64,000 nucleotides of DNA. Source: Escarpia spicata (taxonomy: Eukaryota; Annelida; Polychaeta; Sabellida; Siboglinidae). The DNA is taken from positions 54,980,564 to 55,044,563 of the forward strand of contig OZ023211.1 of NCBI GenBank assembly GCA_963995525.1, given 5' to 3'. The notes beneath the pieces were generated by a model, which had not been told where the DNA came from, made no database searches, and was given only the letters and a program-made list of their open reading frames with translations. Position 1 is the first letter of the stretch, and each line of letters opens with the position of its first letter. A program made the position numbers and the translations under genes. Of this stretch, positions 33,510 through 45,490 are shown piece after piece.

Positions 33510-34460
33510 TACTAAGATAACTTCTCTTGCGCCTAAATCCTTGGAAACCAAGCTCAGAGGCACATCAAGATAAAAGGATTGGTCAATCTCAAAAACCATA
33601 AGTAGTATTCCAGTTGTCAACAGAAGGGTGAAGGCGCTAGGGAGCTATGGTGGATAAGCAAGGTTGTAAACATAAGTTTTTCAATGACGATGGAATTTTG
33701 TAATATTTTCAACTGATCTAATACTAACAGGGAGCATATTCCAAAGAGTTGGTGCAGCAACAAAAAAAGCCCTAGTTCCAATGTTAGTGTTGACTCTAGG
33801 AACAAAAGGTAGGTCAGAACCAGATGATCGAAGCTGGTTAGGTTTTCTTACAGGAGTAAGCTGTCAATGCAAATAAGATGGTTGCTTACTGGACAGTTCC
33901 TGGTATGTAATGTTACAGATCTGAAATATTATACGATATCGTACAGGAAGCCAATGCAAAGACTTCAAAAGTGGTACAGAGTGAGACAAATTAGGAGATC
34001 TTGTAACTACTCTTGCTAGACAATTTTGGACACGCTGAAGTTTTGTGATATCCTTGCTAGTGATATTAAAAAGGCGAAAATTGCAATAGTCAAGTCTGCT
34101 GCTAAGAAGCACTGTTGCAATAGTTTTAGTAACAGAAAATGACATGTGCTGGCGAATACTACTGCAAAGATCACAAATATGATCAAAACAGCAGTGACAC
34201 ATTTGAGATATGTGTTGTCGGAAATTGAAGTTAATATCAAAGATCACTCCTAGATTCCTCTCTGTGGTTGCTGGCATGATATGCTGATTTAAAATACGCG
34301 TAGGGAAAAAACCATCAAGTTTACTACACTGCATTGGAGTACCAATAATGATCAATTTAGTTTTATTTGCATTTAATTTCAACTTGCTGTCAGTCATCCA
34401 GTGGAAGATATCTTGAAGGCAATGACTAAGTTGGTTAAGGGAATGATTTGTATCCGGGGT
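33510..34460 (-). pseudogene. 5'-truncated CR1-like LINE, RT C-terminal half and 3' end
   Basis: The - strand reads LSLATPDTNHSLNQLSHCLQ, then KLKLNANKTKLIIIGTPMQC, TERNLGVIFDINFNFRQHIS, SSRLDYCNFRLFNITSKDI, KLQRVQNCLARVV and LLKSLHWLPVRYRIIFQI. Downstream, further frames give TRAFFVAAPTLWN-type sequence before the 3' UTR near 33510-33700. The copy begins just after where YADD should be, so it is truncated inside the palm. Same broad family as the LINE at 11660-13364. Confidence 0.85.
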
Positions 34461-36559
34461 AGCCAACGATAATTGTTTGTGTGAAAGGAGTTTTTTAGGC
34501 ATGAAAGGTTGTCGTGATAAAAATGTGTCTTCTTTTTCCTGGAAAAGTGCTATCATGACTACAATCTTGCCTGTGCTGTTAGTTAATTTTCTATTGATGT
34601 CTTTCATGATACGAACACGTGAATGATGCTGAATTGTATGAATCCACACAAAAATCATCTGCTTTGGGCAGCCATAGATCAGTGGCATTTCAATATTGAT
34701 TTTCCCGTACAAGGAAAACTAGCATTTGACAAAAGTCTGCACGTCTATGGCAGAATCAATATTAGAAGACATGGCGCCATGCAGAATTCTGCTCTCGGAC
34801 ACGTGAGGATTGTTAGCAGGAATAGTGGTGTAGCCCCAAATATGAAACAGGGATGCGTCATGGCTGTGGCACTTTAGGGGTCTTATCTTTATTATTAAAC
34901 CCAGAAGTATGTGCACAATTGGGTCCATCTCTCGGCAGATTTAGCATGCACTTGGAGACCCTATTTTCCCACAATGCTTCTGTCGATTTATCTATCATTG
35001 CATCACAGAATATCTTGCTAAATGGTGCCATTTAACTGAATACATCGAGAGAAAGGGGACTTTCTAGGTGTGATACAGGATATCACACCCAAAAATATTA
35101 TATTAGGTAGAACAAAAATGTACAATGCTGTACAGAAAATATGATGAAGTTTAAAATATTTTGATTACGTAAGTTATGTTGTTTCCATTGTCTTGCTATA
35201 GTGTTAGTGAAATAATAATGTCTTTTATTGAGCTGGTTCATTTGTTGCATGATTCGTCTGACCTAGAAATATCCAGTTCAAAATGTGAGCAGTGTTGTTT
35301 AAAATGGAGAACAGAGTTCAGCATCAAAATGCAGATTTCCTTATTTTTCACATTACCGACATCAAAGCAGTCAGTTTTGTGTTTGATGTCCAGTCTTGTT
35401 ACTGAAGAGGATGGAGACAAACTTGTAAATAGCATGGTGCTATTAGCTGTTTTTGTCTATGTTCTTTGTAGTTATTTATGTATATCAGGACAAAACAGAA
35501 TTACTAGAGTGTTTTGTGTTCTATGTTAATGTAACACAACGTAGGTAAGAGCTGCTCCAGATGAAGGCTCTGTCACCAGTAGGCATTCAGTCTCTTTAGT
35601 GGCAGTCAGCCAGGAGGTCAAGCCCTCAGTTTACAGTAATAAATCATTATGTGCACTATTTCTGATTAATTCCTTCTAACAATCTACTTTAGTCTTTGTG
35701 TTCCTTACTCAGCCTTGACATGTTGACCTTCAATCCAGCCTCTTTATCATTAGACCTATCAAAATAATATATTGTATTTCAGGTTACCCGACAACCCTGT
35801 TGAATGCTGCTGACCCTAGAAGTCTGTACAATATCACAGTGAAAATATACAATTTATTTGTGACTGTATTAAACCATGCAGAGGATAAACATATCCTTGC
35901 TGCCTGACCCAAATCACTTTGTAAAATGGTGACTATCATTGTTCACATATTTATTTATTTATTATAATTTTATAACTTATTTATTTATTAACTTTTTAGC
36001 TTATTACCATGTTTTCTTTATTTTATCTATTTGTATTTGTAACTTGTTTACTTTTATAGCTATTTATACGTACCAGCTGTTTATAAAATATATTCATATT
36101 CGTAATACCTAGCTGTCAAAAGTGAAAAAACTTTCCCTTACCTACCTACCTTAAAGTGTAGGATCATGTGCGAGGAAACAGAGATATTGCTCCGAATGGC
36201 CTCAGGTTGTTGTTTGTGCACCCATCAATGTGTTTGTACTTACTGTCTCTGGAAGGCCCCAACGGTGATACTGCCGAGTGAATCATGCTTCTCCGTCGGG
36301 TTGAGGGAGGGGCACTGACTCAGTGTATGTATCCTCCCTGTGTAGTCCTTTCTGTTTCTTGTCTCTAGATCAGCATTTGGTGCTAATTACAAATGTAGTG
36401 AAGGTGCATGACCTATCCTGACTTGCTGTAATAGAAACAGTACAGGTATGTGGATAAGAGAAATACCAAGTTGAAGAGGCAGAGGGAGATCTCAAAATGG
36501 TGGGGTGAAGAACCGAAAGTGGAAGAGATTTGTCGAGAGGGTTAATGCTAAGTGATATG
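34461..36559. other. Intron 4: no recognisable element
   Basis: The - strand frame upstream of the LINE junction (34465-34712) does not resemble LINE sequence. Other frames, such as 35176-35529, have no recognised domain. TTTATTTATT runs lie near 35950-36000. Confidence 0.45.
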
Positions 36560-36632
36560 ACACACACACTAGCAAGCATGCACACACACACGCACACACA
36601 CCACCACCACCACCACCACCACCACCACCACC
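36560..36632. repeat. CA and (CAC)n microsatellite
   Basis: CACACACA tracts followed by about ten CAC/CCA trinucleotides. Confidence 0.9.
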
Positions 36633-37340
36633 GAAGGTGAAGAGCAACAAAAGACAGTTTAAGTAATACTAATAGGAGATGTGAGGTTAGTTTAAAATTG
36701 TTAACATTATATATTTTACGTTGTGTCTCACTCAACCAATCTGAGAATACCAAGTATAAGTAGTCTTACATTAACGGTTAATTTCAGTCTTCTCTGATAT
36801 CTTAAATATCATTCTACCGTAGAGCAATGCAGAGAGATTCATAAAATGAAGAGCTGCTCAGCCTTGACCGAGAAATCCTAAGGCATAAAACGTTGTCATG
36901 TGCAGAAGAAGAATTAATTACGTGGGATCCAGACAGATTTTCTGACATTGAGGAACAATCTTGTGACAGCAGGACTCGCAATTGTGTTAATATGATGTGT
37001 GAAACATGTCAAGGACGACAACAACGTGTTTCCCATGGATGCAGTGGTACGGGAGGGGGGGTCAGTGGGTACACCCCCCCCCCCTCAACAGAGGAATACC
37101 TCAGCATCATGATTGAATAGCAAACACAGCTGTATATGGTACTCAGTGATACTGTTGCTTATGTGTGGAATATGCAAGTTGCATTCTCATGATTTTGTGT
37201 CAGGTTGCAGTGTCGGTTTGTCATATGATTTGTGTCTAGCCGATTAGTGTTTAAAGTAAATAAGACAAATCTGGACTACAGAAATACCAGTAAAGGAAAA
37301 TATCCTTGGCCTGTGGAGGATCTGCGGGGCACTATTATCT

Positions 37341-37500
37341 TAATATGAGGAACCAGAGTCCCCTATGTTAGCAATTGAAAAACCACAGTCCCTTGTCTTA
37401 GAATTCGAAGAACCGGAATCCAATGTCTTAGCAATCAAGGAAGCAGAGTCCCCTGTCTTAGCAATCGAGGAACCAGAACCAGAGTCCTCGAACGTCTTAG
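37341..37500. repeat. 30-bp tandem repeat, about 5 diverged units
   Basis: Unit GAGGAACCAGAGTCCCCTGT plus CTTAGCAATC, at 30-bp spacing (CTTA at 37397, 37427, 37457). Both strands stay open (EEPESPVLAI on +, and Ser/Thr-rich 10-residue repeats on -). No domain supports translation. Confidence 0.8.
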
Positions 37501-38835
37501 TATTTGACAAAGAAGAAGAAAAAAGATGGGTCGTAAACATTAAAGTCGTCATACATGTGGCACCATCTTCCTTTGGAAGGTCTACTATGGCGTGCCTCTT
37601 GTTTTTACCTTGTATCGTTCTCACTGGATCTCTGTACGTCATGTTCCTATCCTTGCCATATCTGTCCATGTGGCTCTTAGTCATTCTCTGACTTTTCTGC
37701 ATTTAACCATTTCTCATCAAATTTCTTACCCCAAAATGACAACTTCAGATATAACTCCAGCAGAATTTTAAATTTTACTCTAGATTCCCAGACAACAACA
37801 TTGTTGATAATGTATTTAATCCTGTCCTGATGTCAGCCAAACTGGATCAAGAATGAGCATATACTTGTACCCGTTCTCGGATTAAAAAAGGAAAGTTCAC
37901 TGAATCAGGCAGCTGTGCCATAGTATCGACATATGTCATTTATGTTCATCATATTGACACCAATGTCATGTGTCCGGTGCAACATAGCATGCCTAGAATT
38001 CAAACGCATGTAAAAATGGTGAATTCTGCCAACCAGCAAGTTTTGCTACGTGCCTCCACATGCCTTTGTATTGATTAACGACAAGCAGAAATGTTCAATC
38101 AGCGAAAAGTCATAAGCCTCCACGAACAGAATTGTTATCTCGGCAACCAAATTTTCGGACTCGTGTCTGGCTGATTTCCACCGAGGGTCCCGTGGCCCAG
38201 AAAGGATTTTATGCGGTGAGCACGGGGAATATTCCTGACGCACGCTGATGTTGTCCACAGCCAGGACTCTGCTGGGATTCTTCTTAAGTGGCTATCTATG
38301 CCAGCAGCTGCACATGCCGGCAGTTCTTCTTCCAGATGGTTGATTAATCTAGAAAGATGAAGCCTTCTTTGGAGCAGATTGTGCCATGACAGCACTTTGT
38401 TATATGTGTGGGCATTTATTAAATAGGCACTTGTGAGATTGTGATTAAGGCTATAACTTGCCCTTTTGCCGGCTCTTTGTTGTGCGAACGGAGTCTAGGA
38501 CATGACAAATTACGCACTTCTTTATAGCTTAGTTACTTCCATCTCCACAGGGCTGCATTGCTGCCAGGCTCTTTGAAGATACTCTTGTCGGTTGCATTTG
38601 ATTCGTTTTTACGTGTTGCTCTGATACTGGAGAATAACATCTGTAAGAGGGTTTGGCATATTTTGTTCCTCTTGACTGGTGCAGCAAGTCAAGTCCGTGA
38701 CGCTTACCATGTCTGCTGTTGTTTTTACCCCAGTCTTACTATTGGACCGTTTGTTTGTCTGCAGTTCTTGTTTTATAACATTTTAATTCTTACAGTTAAG
38801 AAATGAAGTACTGCCTGTGTAGTTTTGTTATGCTA

Positions 38836-38975
38836 GGCACACACCAACCGACTAACGGCGACTTGCGTTGCCAGTCGGCGCTAAATGCCAATTAGTTCCG
38901 CCGACTAGCGCCGACTTCTGCCCGCACACACCAGCCAGCACACACCAACCGACTCGCGCCGACCGTCAGTGCTCG
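38836..38975. repeat. Direct repeats of ACACACCAACCGACT type (possible transposon end)
   Basis: GCACACACCAACCGACTAAC and CACACACCAACCGACTCGCG occur 100 bp apart. Between them are inverted GTCGGCGCTA / TAGCGCCGAC motifs. Such subterminal arrays are typical of DNA transposon ends. A matching distal end was not found. Confidence 0.45.
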
Positions 38976-39604
38976 GCTTGATCCTTGTGAAAAAAATCCA
39001 CTATAATTACTACAGAGTTAACAATGTGTTTCGATACACCTACAATAAACACATGAAAATTTGTAAAAATTAGGCCAAAATGGCTATCAGAAAAACACTT
39101 GTTACATAGTAAGTCGGAGCTTCGCCGTCAGCCTTCACGACGATATGGCTTGAGCAGTTAACATATCCTCCAGCAAAGAAACGCATAGTGTCGAGCTATG
39201 TTTTATAACAGTACGCAGAACGTTCTTTTTAGCCATTTCAGTTAACAGTTATGTTGAAGTGTAATCAGTCGCACCCAACGAATTCCTCAAAAATGTTTTC
39301 CACCGCTTGTGCCGCTTTGCGGATTTTTAAGGCTTAATATATATGCGCCCGGTAGCGGCGCCACCAGAGGTAGTGTTTTTCACAAAACAAAATGGCGATT
39401 CCTGTCGGAAGTGTGAAACAAAGTCAGATGGAAATAGGTTTATTTGTGGCAGCTGTTTTAAGAACAAGCAAAAAAATTATGATGGTCAATGGCAATTGGA
39501 TAAAATAATCTGTCACTTTCTGAAACGTTGGTTACGCGCCAGGTCAGTAAAATATGAAATTAAAAAATGAAAGGTGGCAGGAGAAGTGAGAGACAAAATT
39601 AAAA

Positions 39605-39725
39605 TAGAGAGTGGAAGGGAAAAGGAGGCGAGGAATACCTAGACTGCGATGGAAGGACTGAAGAGAGATTTGGAAGGATTTGGGATAGGAGTAGAAAATG
39701 AGGGCTAAAGATGGAGGGGAGTGGA
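39605..39725 (+). pseudogene. LINE C-terminal remnant
   Basis: The + strand reads VEGKRRRGIPRLRWKD then stops; other frames continue with EGFGIGVEN. GKRRRG-x-PRLRWKD is the conserved tail motif of LINE polyproteins. It is diverged, with several stops. Confidence 0.55.
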
Positions 39726-40999
39726 GATGATTGATGGAGACAGCAGTGCAAGAACAGTGAGGAGGAAAAGAAACAGAAAAGAAGGATCGGAATCAAGGCC
39801 AGCCTCACTGCTAACAGACATGGAAACAAGAGAACAACAAGTCAGTGTTAAGACAGGTCTTGATAAGGCATGGGTAAATAGTCGGCGGTGTGAGAAAATG
39901 GCAGCGGACAGCGGAACACGGGGAAGACATGTGAAGAAGGTGGAACAGACCATGCGATGTGGCCCTACTCTGCAAGAGTTTAAGGGGGTGAAAGTAGTAT
40001 GATCATGCAGATGTCAGTGCTAAAGAGAAGAAAACAATGGTAGTTGTGAAATATGTAGGGAAACAGAAGTGAGAATTGGAGCTATGTGTAAGTGTACTCA
40101 CACTGCAGTGGAGAATCCCACACAACAAAAGAGGGCAATTTAGGATATGCAAGAAACATATGCAGCAACCTGTAGGCACCAGCCAAACCCAGCTACTGCA
40201 AATAGACCTGTTTACTTAAGTGAACTGGACAGAAATATATCCCACACATCCCACGATAGAAACTAGAATGCTATCAGATTATTGGTACCTTTGATACTGA
40301 ACAGGAATATATATAGGAATGTAATACATAATTCTGTATCGGAATATCGACACAGAGAGTATCTTATCAGCAGGGCACATTATAGATAGCCAGAAGATAC
40401 GATGGAAGCTGGATAATGCAGTGATGTTGAAGAACAGATTTAATAGTCATTTATGGCAGGCAGCATTGTTCTAGCATGTATTTTGTCTATGCAAACATTC
40501 AAATACAGCATGCATACCACAACATATGTTTACGGTATGGAGACATGCTTTTGAAAGACCCACTTTTTGCTCATGCCAAAGGTTGCGACCAAAGGTAGGG
40601 AATTAAGAGATGAGATAAAAAAAAATTAAGTCCCTTGGGAGCAGACTGGGGTGGGCAAGACAGATGCAGGGACGGGTGAGAGGAGACAAACAAAAGACCA
40701 TTTTGGAAAACATTGCCGCCATCTTTAATTTTCATTTGGCTCATTGACTGGATTTGTAAAATGGCTGAATGAGAATATGCTAGCCATGTTCGTGCTTGTG
40801 TCACCATCGGAATGGTTGCCTTCAAAATCTGCTCTGCTATTGGTTTTTAACTCTGAAGGTTCACTAAGTTTGAATATACCATTTTAAGTCGGACCAACGT
40901 AAACCCGTAATATTTGTGCAATATAGTGCATTGAAGAGTTTCATACACGGATGTTCAAGAACGGAGAACCACACACGTGTATGAAGCATGGTTTGGAAA
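39726..40999. other. Intron 4: no recognisable element
   Basis: Frames at 39721-40002 (basic) and 40571-40825 have no recognised domain. Confidence 0.45.
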
Positions 41000-41120
41000 G
41001 AAACGTTATTCCAATTATATTGCCACGTTATACATGTTTCTTGTACATTATTATTATACCAATTATATTGCCACGTTATACACGTTTCTTGTACATTATT
41101 ATTATACCAATTATATTGCA
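41000..41120. repeat. 48-bp repeat, 2.5 units
   Basis: CCAATTATATTGCCACGTTA starts at 41011 and 41059, with a partial third copy at 41107. Copies are nearly identical. Confidence 0.9.
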
Positions 41121-42348
41121 GCCTCCGCGTACATATTTCTTATGGAGAGGAATGAGTAAACGGCTCCCTTGAGCACACTTTGTGTGTGTGCATGCTGCGT
41201 GGTGTGCACGTGTCCAGGAAAGTAGCCCTCCCTCTGGTCCAAGGTGAATGACTTCTGAGTTGCTGTGATACAGCTTGCCTTATATCGCAATTTGCACTCG
41301 CTGCATTTGACATGGGGCCAGACCGCTCTGTATACTGGGCCGCAACACATTTTCTCGTGATAAGGTGAATACTGCCCAGGAAAGCCTGTAAGATCTCACA
41401 GATGTCAAAACAGCTTTGGGCAAGCACTTGGTGATCCTTGGTAGACGGAACTGTTGGCGTAACTAATTTGTATTACATTTGAGGGGGTGGATAGTTTTTG
41501 TAATTGTTGGAATAATGGACTTGCCTCGTTCGTAGATGGCACAATTGGCTCTAGTGTCGAAACGGCTTTGGGTAAGCACTTGGTGATCCCCATGTTCGAT
41601 TAGGGTAATTCTTATGCAGTCCCCAGCATTGGCAGAGATTCAGCGAATTCTTAGTATTCAGTTATATTAGGACAAGAGAGATCTGATTTGAAGCTGTATG
41701 TATTACACCTACGCAACCTGCTGTAGTGTTTGTGTTAAGTGCTGGATAGTTTAAGAGAAATATCATGAAGCATATTTCAGGTTTTTCAATAAACAAAAAA
41801 CAGACCTGCACTTGCAGGATCAAATGTAAGGATGCCTAGGAGAATAAGATATTGGAAGATGTCCCTTTGTAGAAACTGAGTTGAGTAAACCCATAGAATC
41901 GGATAAGGTTGTCGCATAAGTTCGTGAAATCCCCAAATACCGTATTCGTTCTATTAAGCGTACAGTATGCTTAGCAAATATTTGAGACATGGAAGTATGT
42001 CTAATTTTGTGTTTTAATAAGCATACAGAGGTGTGCACCCATATTCTTTGGTTTCTGTGGTTCCTGAGTACAGCCATCTCAGCAGACGTGACTGACAAGT
42101 GATTTATGCATCTCACATACGAGCAACAGGATACCAGAAGACTGTAACAATCTGATAATTTAGGTGGACCTTTCGATGTTGTTTCATCACCAAGCTTTGA
42201 ATCTAGTGTGATATTGGTAGACATTTTTTAAATTATGGATTCAACAGTCAAAGTTGGCATTGAGATCACTGTCATGATGTCAGATGCTGATAAAAAGGGT
42301 GTGTGTGCTAATTAGAGCATGTTCGGTTAATAGAACAAATACGGTACA
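41121..42348. other. Intron 4: no gene; diverged direct duplication
   Basis: GCTTTGGGCAAGCACTTGGT at about 41412 and GCTTTGGGTAAGCACTTGGT at about 41565 mark a diverged duplication of about 150 bp. The - strand frame at 41820-42224 is not recognised. Confidence 0.45.
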
Positions 42349-42352
42349 TTAA

Positions 42353-43305
42353 AGGGAATAAAAACATCTATTGCTTGAATTCATGTTATATTACATCCTG
42401 CTATCTATTTCCACGTCCACCAAGCCAAAAAAATTAAAAAAATTCAATGAATTAGAAATTCCACATTTTATGCTGTGCATCCGGACATTTTCGAATATGC
42501 ATATTTCGGGATGCTGAGATGTGACGTCACTTATGACTCAAACTCGCATCAGGCCGACCCTTTCCATGCATTTAGAGCATGTTTACAAGGATAGCTTTTG
42601 GGTCGAAACGAGCATCAGAACGAGTTATTGTGCAATATTCCGAGTAATACAAACACTAGTCATCATAGAGGAACAAGCAGTTATCTTACAGTTCCACATG
42701 AATCGAATTTCGAAGTTTCCGCTGGTCCCGCTAGCTCAGTGGGTAGGCGCGTTGGTTACTTGTTGTTTATTTTACAATCGGGCGACGCCGGTTCAATCCT
42801 GACAGCATGCAAACCTTTGATTTTCTTTACACTTTTTTTGTTTATGTTTTCACGAAGTAATATAAACAAAATCATTTTATACTATAATGCACTGTTTGGA
42901 AATAATTTTTATTTTTTTAGTAATTATTTATTCGCCACAAAAATTAAAATATGGTCATTATATAACGATGTTTCTAAATTTTATTTATCCAAACAAACAT
43001 AATGTAATGGATATATAATTTATTAATTGTAAATATATTGTACGGTAATATATTGTAATTATATATGTGAAAACAGATTGAGATGTGTCTGGATAAATAC
43101 AATATACGATACCACGTGATCGCCTAGCTCATTAAAATTTTATTTTCCGCGGGAATCACTTCACAGATGGGCTTAAAATCGAATTTATACTACAAATGTA
43201 TTTTTCTTTATTTGTTTAATGTTGTCAAATGTTACATACATACAATGTTAAACTTTGTGTACACATGGAAAAAGGATTTTAGCTAATGCCTTATTTTTAT
43301 TTCCT
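42353..43305. mobile_element. Possible TTAA-flanked MITE adjoining the piggyBac-like element
   Basis: The left end AGGGAATAAAAAC after TTAA (42349-42352) and the right end whose reverse complement is AGGAAATAAAAAT before TTAA (43306-43309) form imperfect 13-bp inverted repeats. The AGG start and TTAA flanks are Kolobok-like. The repeats are AT-rich and short, so chance is possible. Inside lies a tRNA-like Pol III promoter (42721-42806). Confidence 0.4.
42721..42806 (+). mobile_element. tRNA-like SINE head with Pol III A and B boxes
   Basis: An exact A box TAGCTCAGTGGG and an exact B box GGTTCAATCC lie about 60 bp apart. A T7 run follows at about 42833, which would stop Pol III. The acceptor and T stems do not pair well, so it is probably tRNA-derived rather than a working tRNA gene; I cannot assign an anticodon. 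Confidence 0.6.
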
Positions 43306-43309
43306 TTAA

Positions 43310-44400
43310 CCCTCTCGTGGTCAGAACGCCCAAACCAACCCGACTCCCACTCACGGCCAGAATGCCCGAATACGCCCGAATATAGGGGCACATTTAAACT
43401 GGTACCGCGAAACAGTGTCATCCAATAACGGCAATTTATTTCGGCAGTTAGCATATAATAATATTGAAGTTTCACTGGGAAGCGTCAAAAGTGAGAAATT
43501 ATGTCGATTTCCATGGCTAAATAGCGCCAACCACCACGCGATTTTGTAGTCGAACGCAGCGATACACAATTTCCGGTCCCTCTTTTACGCCACGCAGTGA
43601 ATATTTTAATGGTGATTTTCAGCCAATGAGATTAAAGTTTAACATTTGCTGCGGGCATAAACATGGAAGCACCCAGGAATTATTCCAAAACACGCATCCG
43701 CGTTAAATGCTAACTTTTGAGCGGCCTATTTTGTTGTAAAGAACTATTAATGCGCCGCGCAACGAAGCGGGTGGTGTTTTTTAGCTTGATGTAATTCTCG
43801 ACATTGTCATTATGTCGAACTCCAGTAATTCGGACTTTGATGGGATTTTCGAATCGAGTTTATAACAAACGCTGCCATCGAAGGCGAATGTTATGCACTA
43901 TGATTACGCATTTTAAATATAACACCAACTTAATAGTTCAGACGGGATGACGGCTATGATCACAAACAACGCCATTTTGTATAAAATCTTGAAAATACAT
44001 GCACTCCGAAAAACTGAAATTATTTCTGTTTTATTTACCATAGACATTTAACTAGTTTTCCATTCTGTAGCATAGTCATTTATGAACATTTAATACACAG
44101 CATGTAACCGCGAATTATTAATGAAAAAAAAAAAAAAATTATTGAAGTATTTTATTTTTGTCAAACTAATAATTCATATTTGGGTAATAAATTGACATAT
44201 ATGTCACATACTTGGCTAGTTACACCAGGAATTAGTTCTTCAGATGTAGTGAACATTTTATTTTAATCGAATCAAAAATTATTTATTTATTTGCATTCAT
44301 GCAACCCGAGTATATCACATGATTCACTCACAGCACATTCTCTCGATTTAATAGGATTCAATAACAGGCACATATTTGCATTAATCTGGCCTTGAGAGGG
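43310..44400. mobile_element. piggyBac-like non-autonomous element, TTAA target
   Basis: The left end CCCTCTCGTGGTCAGAA follows TTAA at 43306-43309. The right end, reverse complement CCCTCTCAAGGCCAGAT, precedes TTAA at 44401-44404. CCCT-starting inverted repeats inside TTAA are the piggyBac signature. The 1.09-kb interior has no transposase apart from a 17-codon frame at 43812 that could be its N-terminus. Confidence 0.7.
43812..43865 (+). pseudogene. Relic N-terminus of a piggyBac-type transposase (17 codons)
   Basis: ATG at 43812 reads MSNSSNSDFDGIFESSL, then TAA. Ser/Asp-rich starts of this kind are common in piggyBac transposases. The position about 500 bp inside the left end fits an element that lost its coding body by internal deletion. 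Confidence 0.4.
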
Positions 44401-44587
44401 TTAAGCATTATGTGGGGGAAGGTTTCATCATCACCATATATCACCGAAAATATATTGCTACAGTGGCGTCACATAGTGAGTGAAAGGTGTTAATGCAAAA
44501 TGATGCTAATAGCAATAATTTGGATCGTACAAATCACAAGACCCACACCACAGATTGGTGGAGGAATTCAATACAAAACACGAGAAC

Positions 44588-44890
44588 GTGGGGCGCAGTG
44601 GTCGAACTGTTAGAGTGCTGGACCGAGCGGTGGTTTGGTACTTGTTCAGCCACTGTGTCGAAAGTTGGGCAATTTTGTTCACCCTACATTGCCTGTGTCT
44701 TTTGGAATAGACGCTGTAATCCATTGGTCCCTTCTATAAGATGTATGTTCCAGGGGAAGTAAAAGATCCCACACAGGGAAATGGGGAAAAAACCTGTCAT
44801 GAACTCATGGACCTGGGATCTCATTCTCTAAACACCCAGTGCCAAAATACTCAACTTAATGATTGCGGGTGTTTACTGGAAGAAGAAGCT
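44588..44890 (+). mobile_element. SINE copy with GAAGAAGAAG tail
   Basis: Head GTGGGGCGCAGTGGTCGAAC, core AAGTTGGGCAATTTTGTTCA, then GGGGAAGTAAAAGATCCCAC and a GGAAGAAGAAG end. It matches the interrupted SINE at 20372-20840 in all parts except the LINE fragment. The head has an A-box-like sequence, the B box is decayed. Confidence 0.75.
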
Positions 44891-45382
44891 GTGCCTGCAC
44901 CAGTGCTTGATTTGCTAAGGTTTTTAGTCAGTCACCGATAATATGATCCTGCAAATAATGTGATGGACAAGAGAGATGAGATGGAAGAAGTCCGAAGGCA
45001 GACAGCAAGAAGATGATCTGTGCGAATAAGACTTACATGGAAAAGTTAAAGACACCAGTGGCATTCTGGGTAAGCCACCGTGACCACACACGTCCACGTG
45101 ATGGCAACGACTGGAAAACGGTCTGAATATTTACCACAACCACCAGGCTGGCTGATCTTAAGGTCAAGGTTACCCATCAGTGCAGCGATCATCCATGCGG
45201 CATGCACGCATGTGTGAGTGACGTCCTGCTGGAATGCGGAACAAGTAGCGCGTGTGAACTGTTGCCAAAGATTTAGCAGCTGGATTGAAGTATTCTCGCT
45301 CAGCTGCTTTGACACAGTTCTGTGTAGTATATATATCTAGCTTTCCGCTGCGCCTGTGCCTAAAAACACACTGTTTACACAC

Positions 45383-45490
45383 GCTAGAAACCAGGAGATT
45401 CAGATGAGAAGTTTTTGCCCGATTTCAGGGATTATGAAAATATTAGTCGTGTTGTTTTCTCGTGTATTTGGATGAAGACAAGAGTGTAAT
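45383..45490 (+). mobile_element. Fragment of the nested-LINE family
   Basis: CGCTAGAAACCAGGAGATTC, GAAGTTTTTGCCCGATTTCA and GGATTATGAAAATATT align with the LINE C-terminal segment at 16117-16200 (CACTAGAGACCAGGAGATTG and onward). Both ends are lost. Confidence 0.65.

Noticed and set aside
36370..36753. A - strand frame with a Trp and Val-Cys run
   Set aside because: The run comes from the (CAC)n and CA microsatellites.
41820..42224. A 134-codon - strand frame
   Set aside because: No domain, no splice context and no compositional sign of coding; probably chance.
42721..42806. A functional tRNA gene
   Set aside because: A and B boxes fit, but acceptor and T stems do not pair and no anticodon loop is clear.
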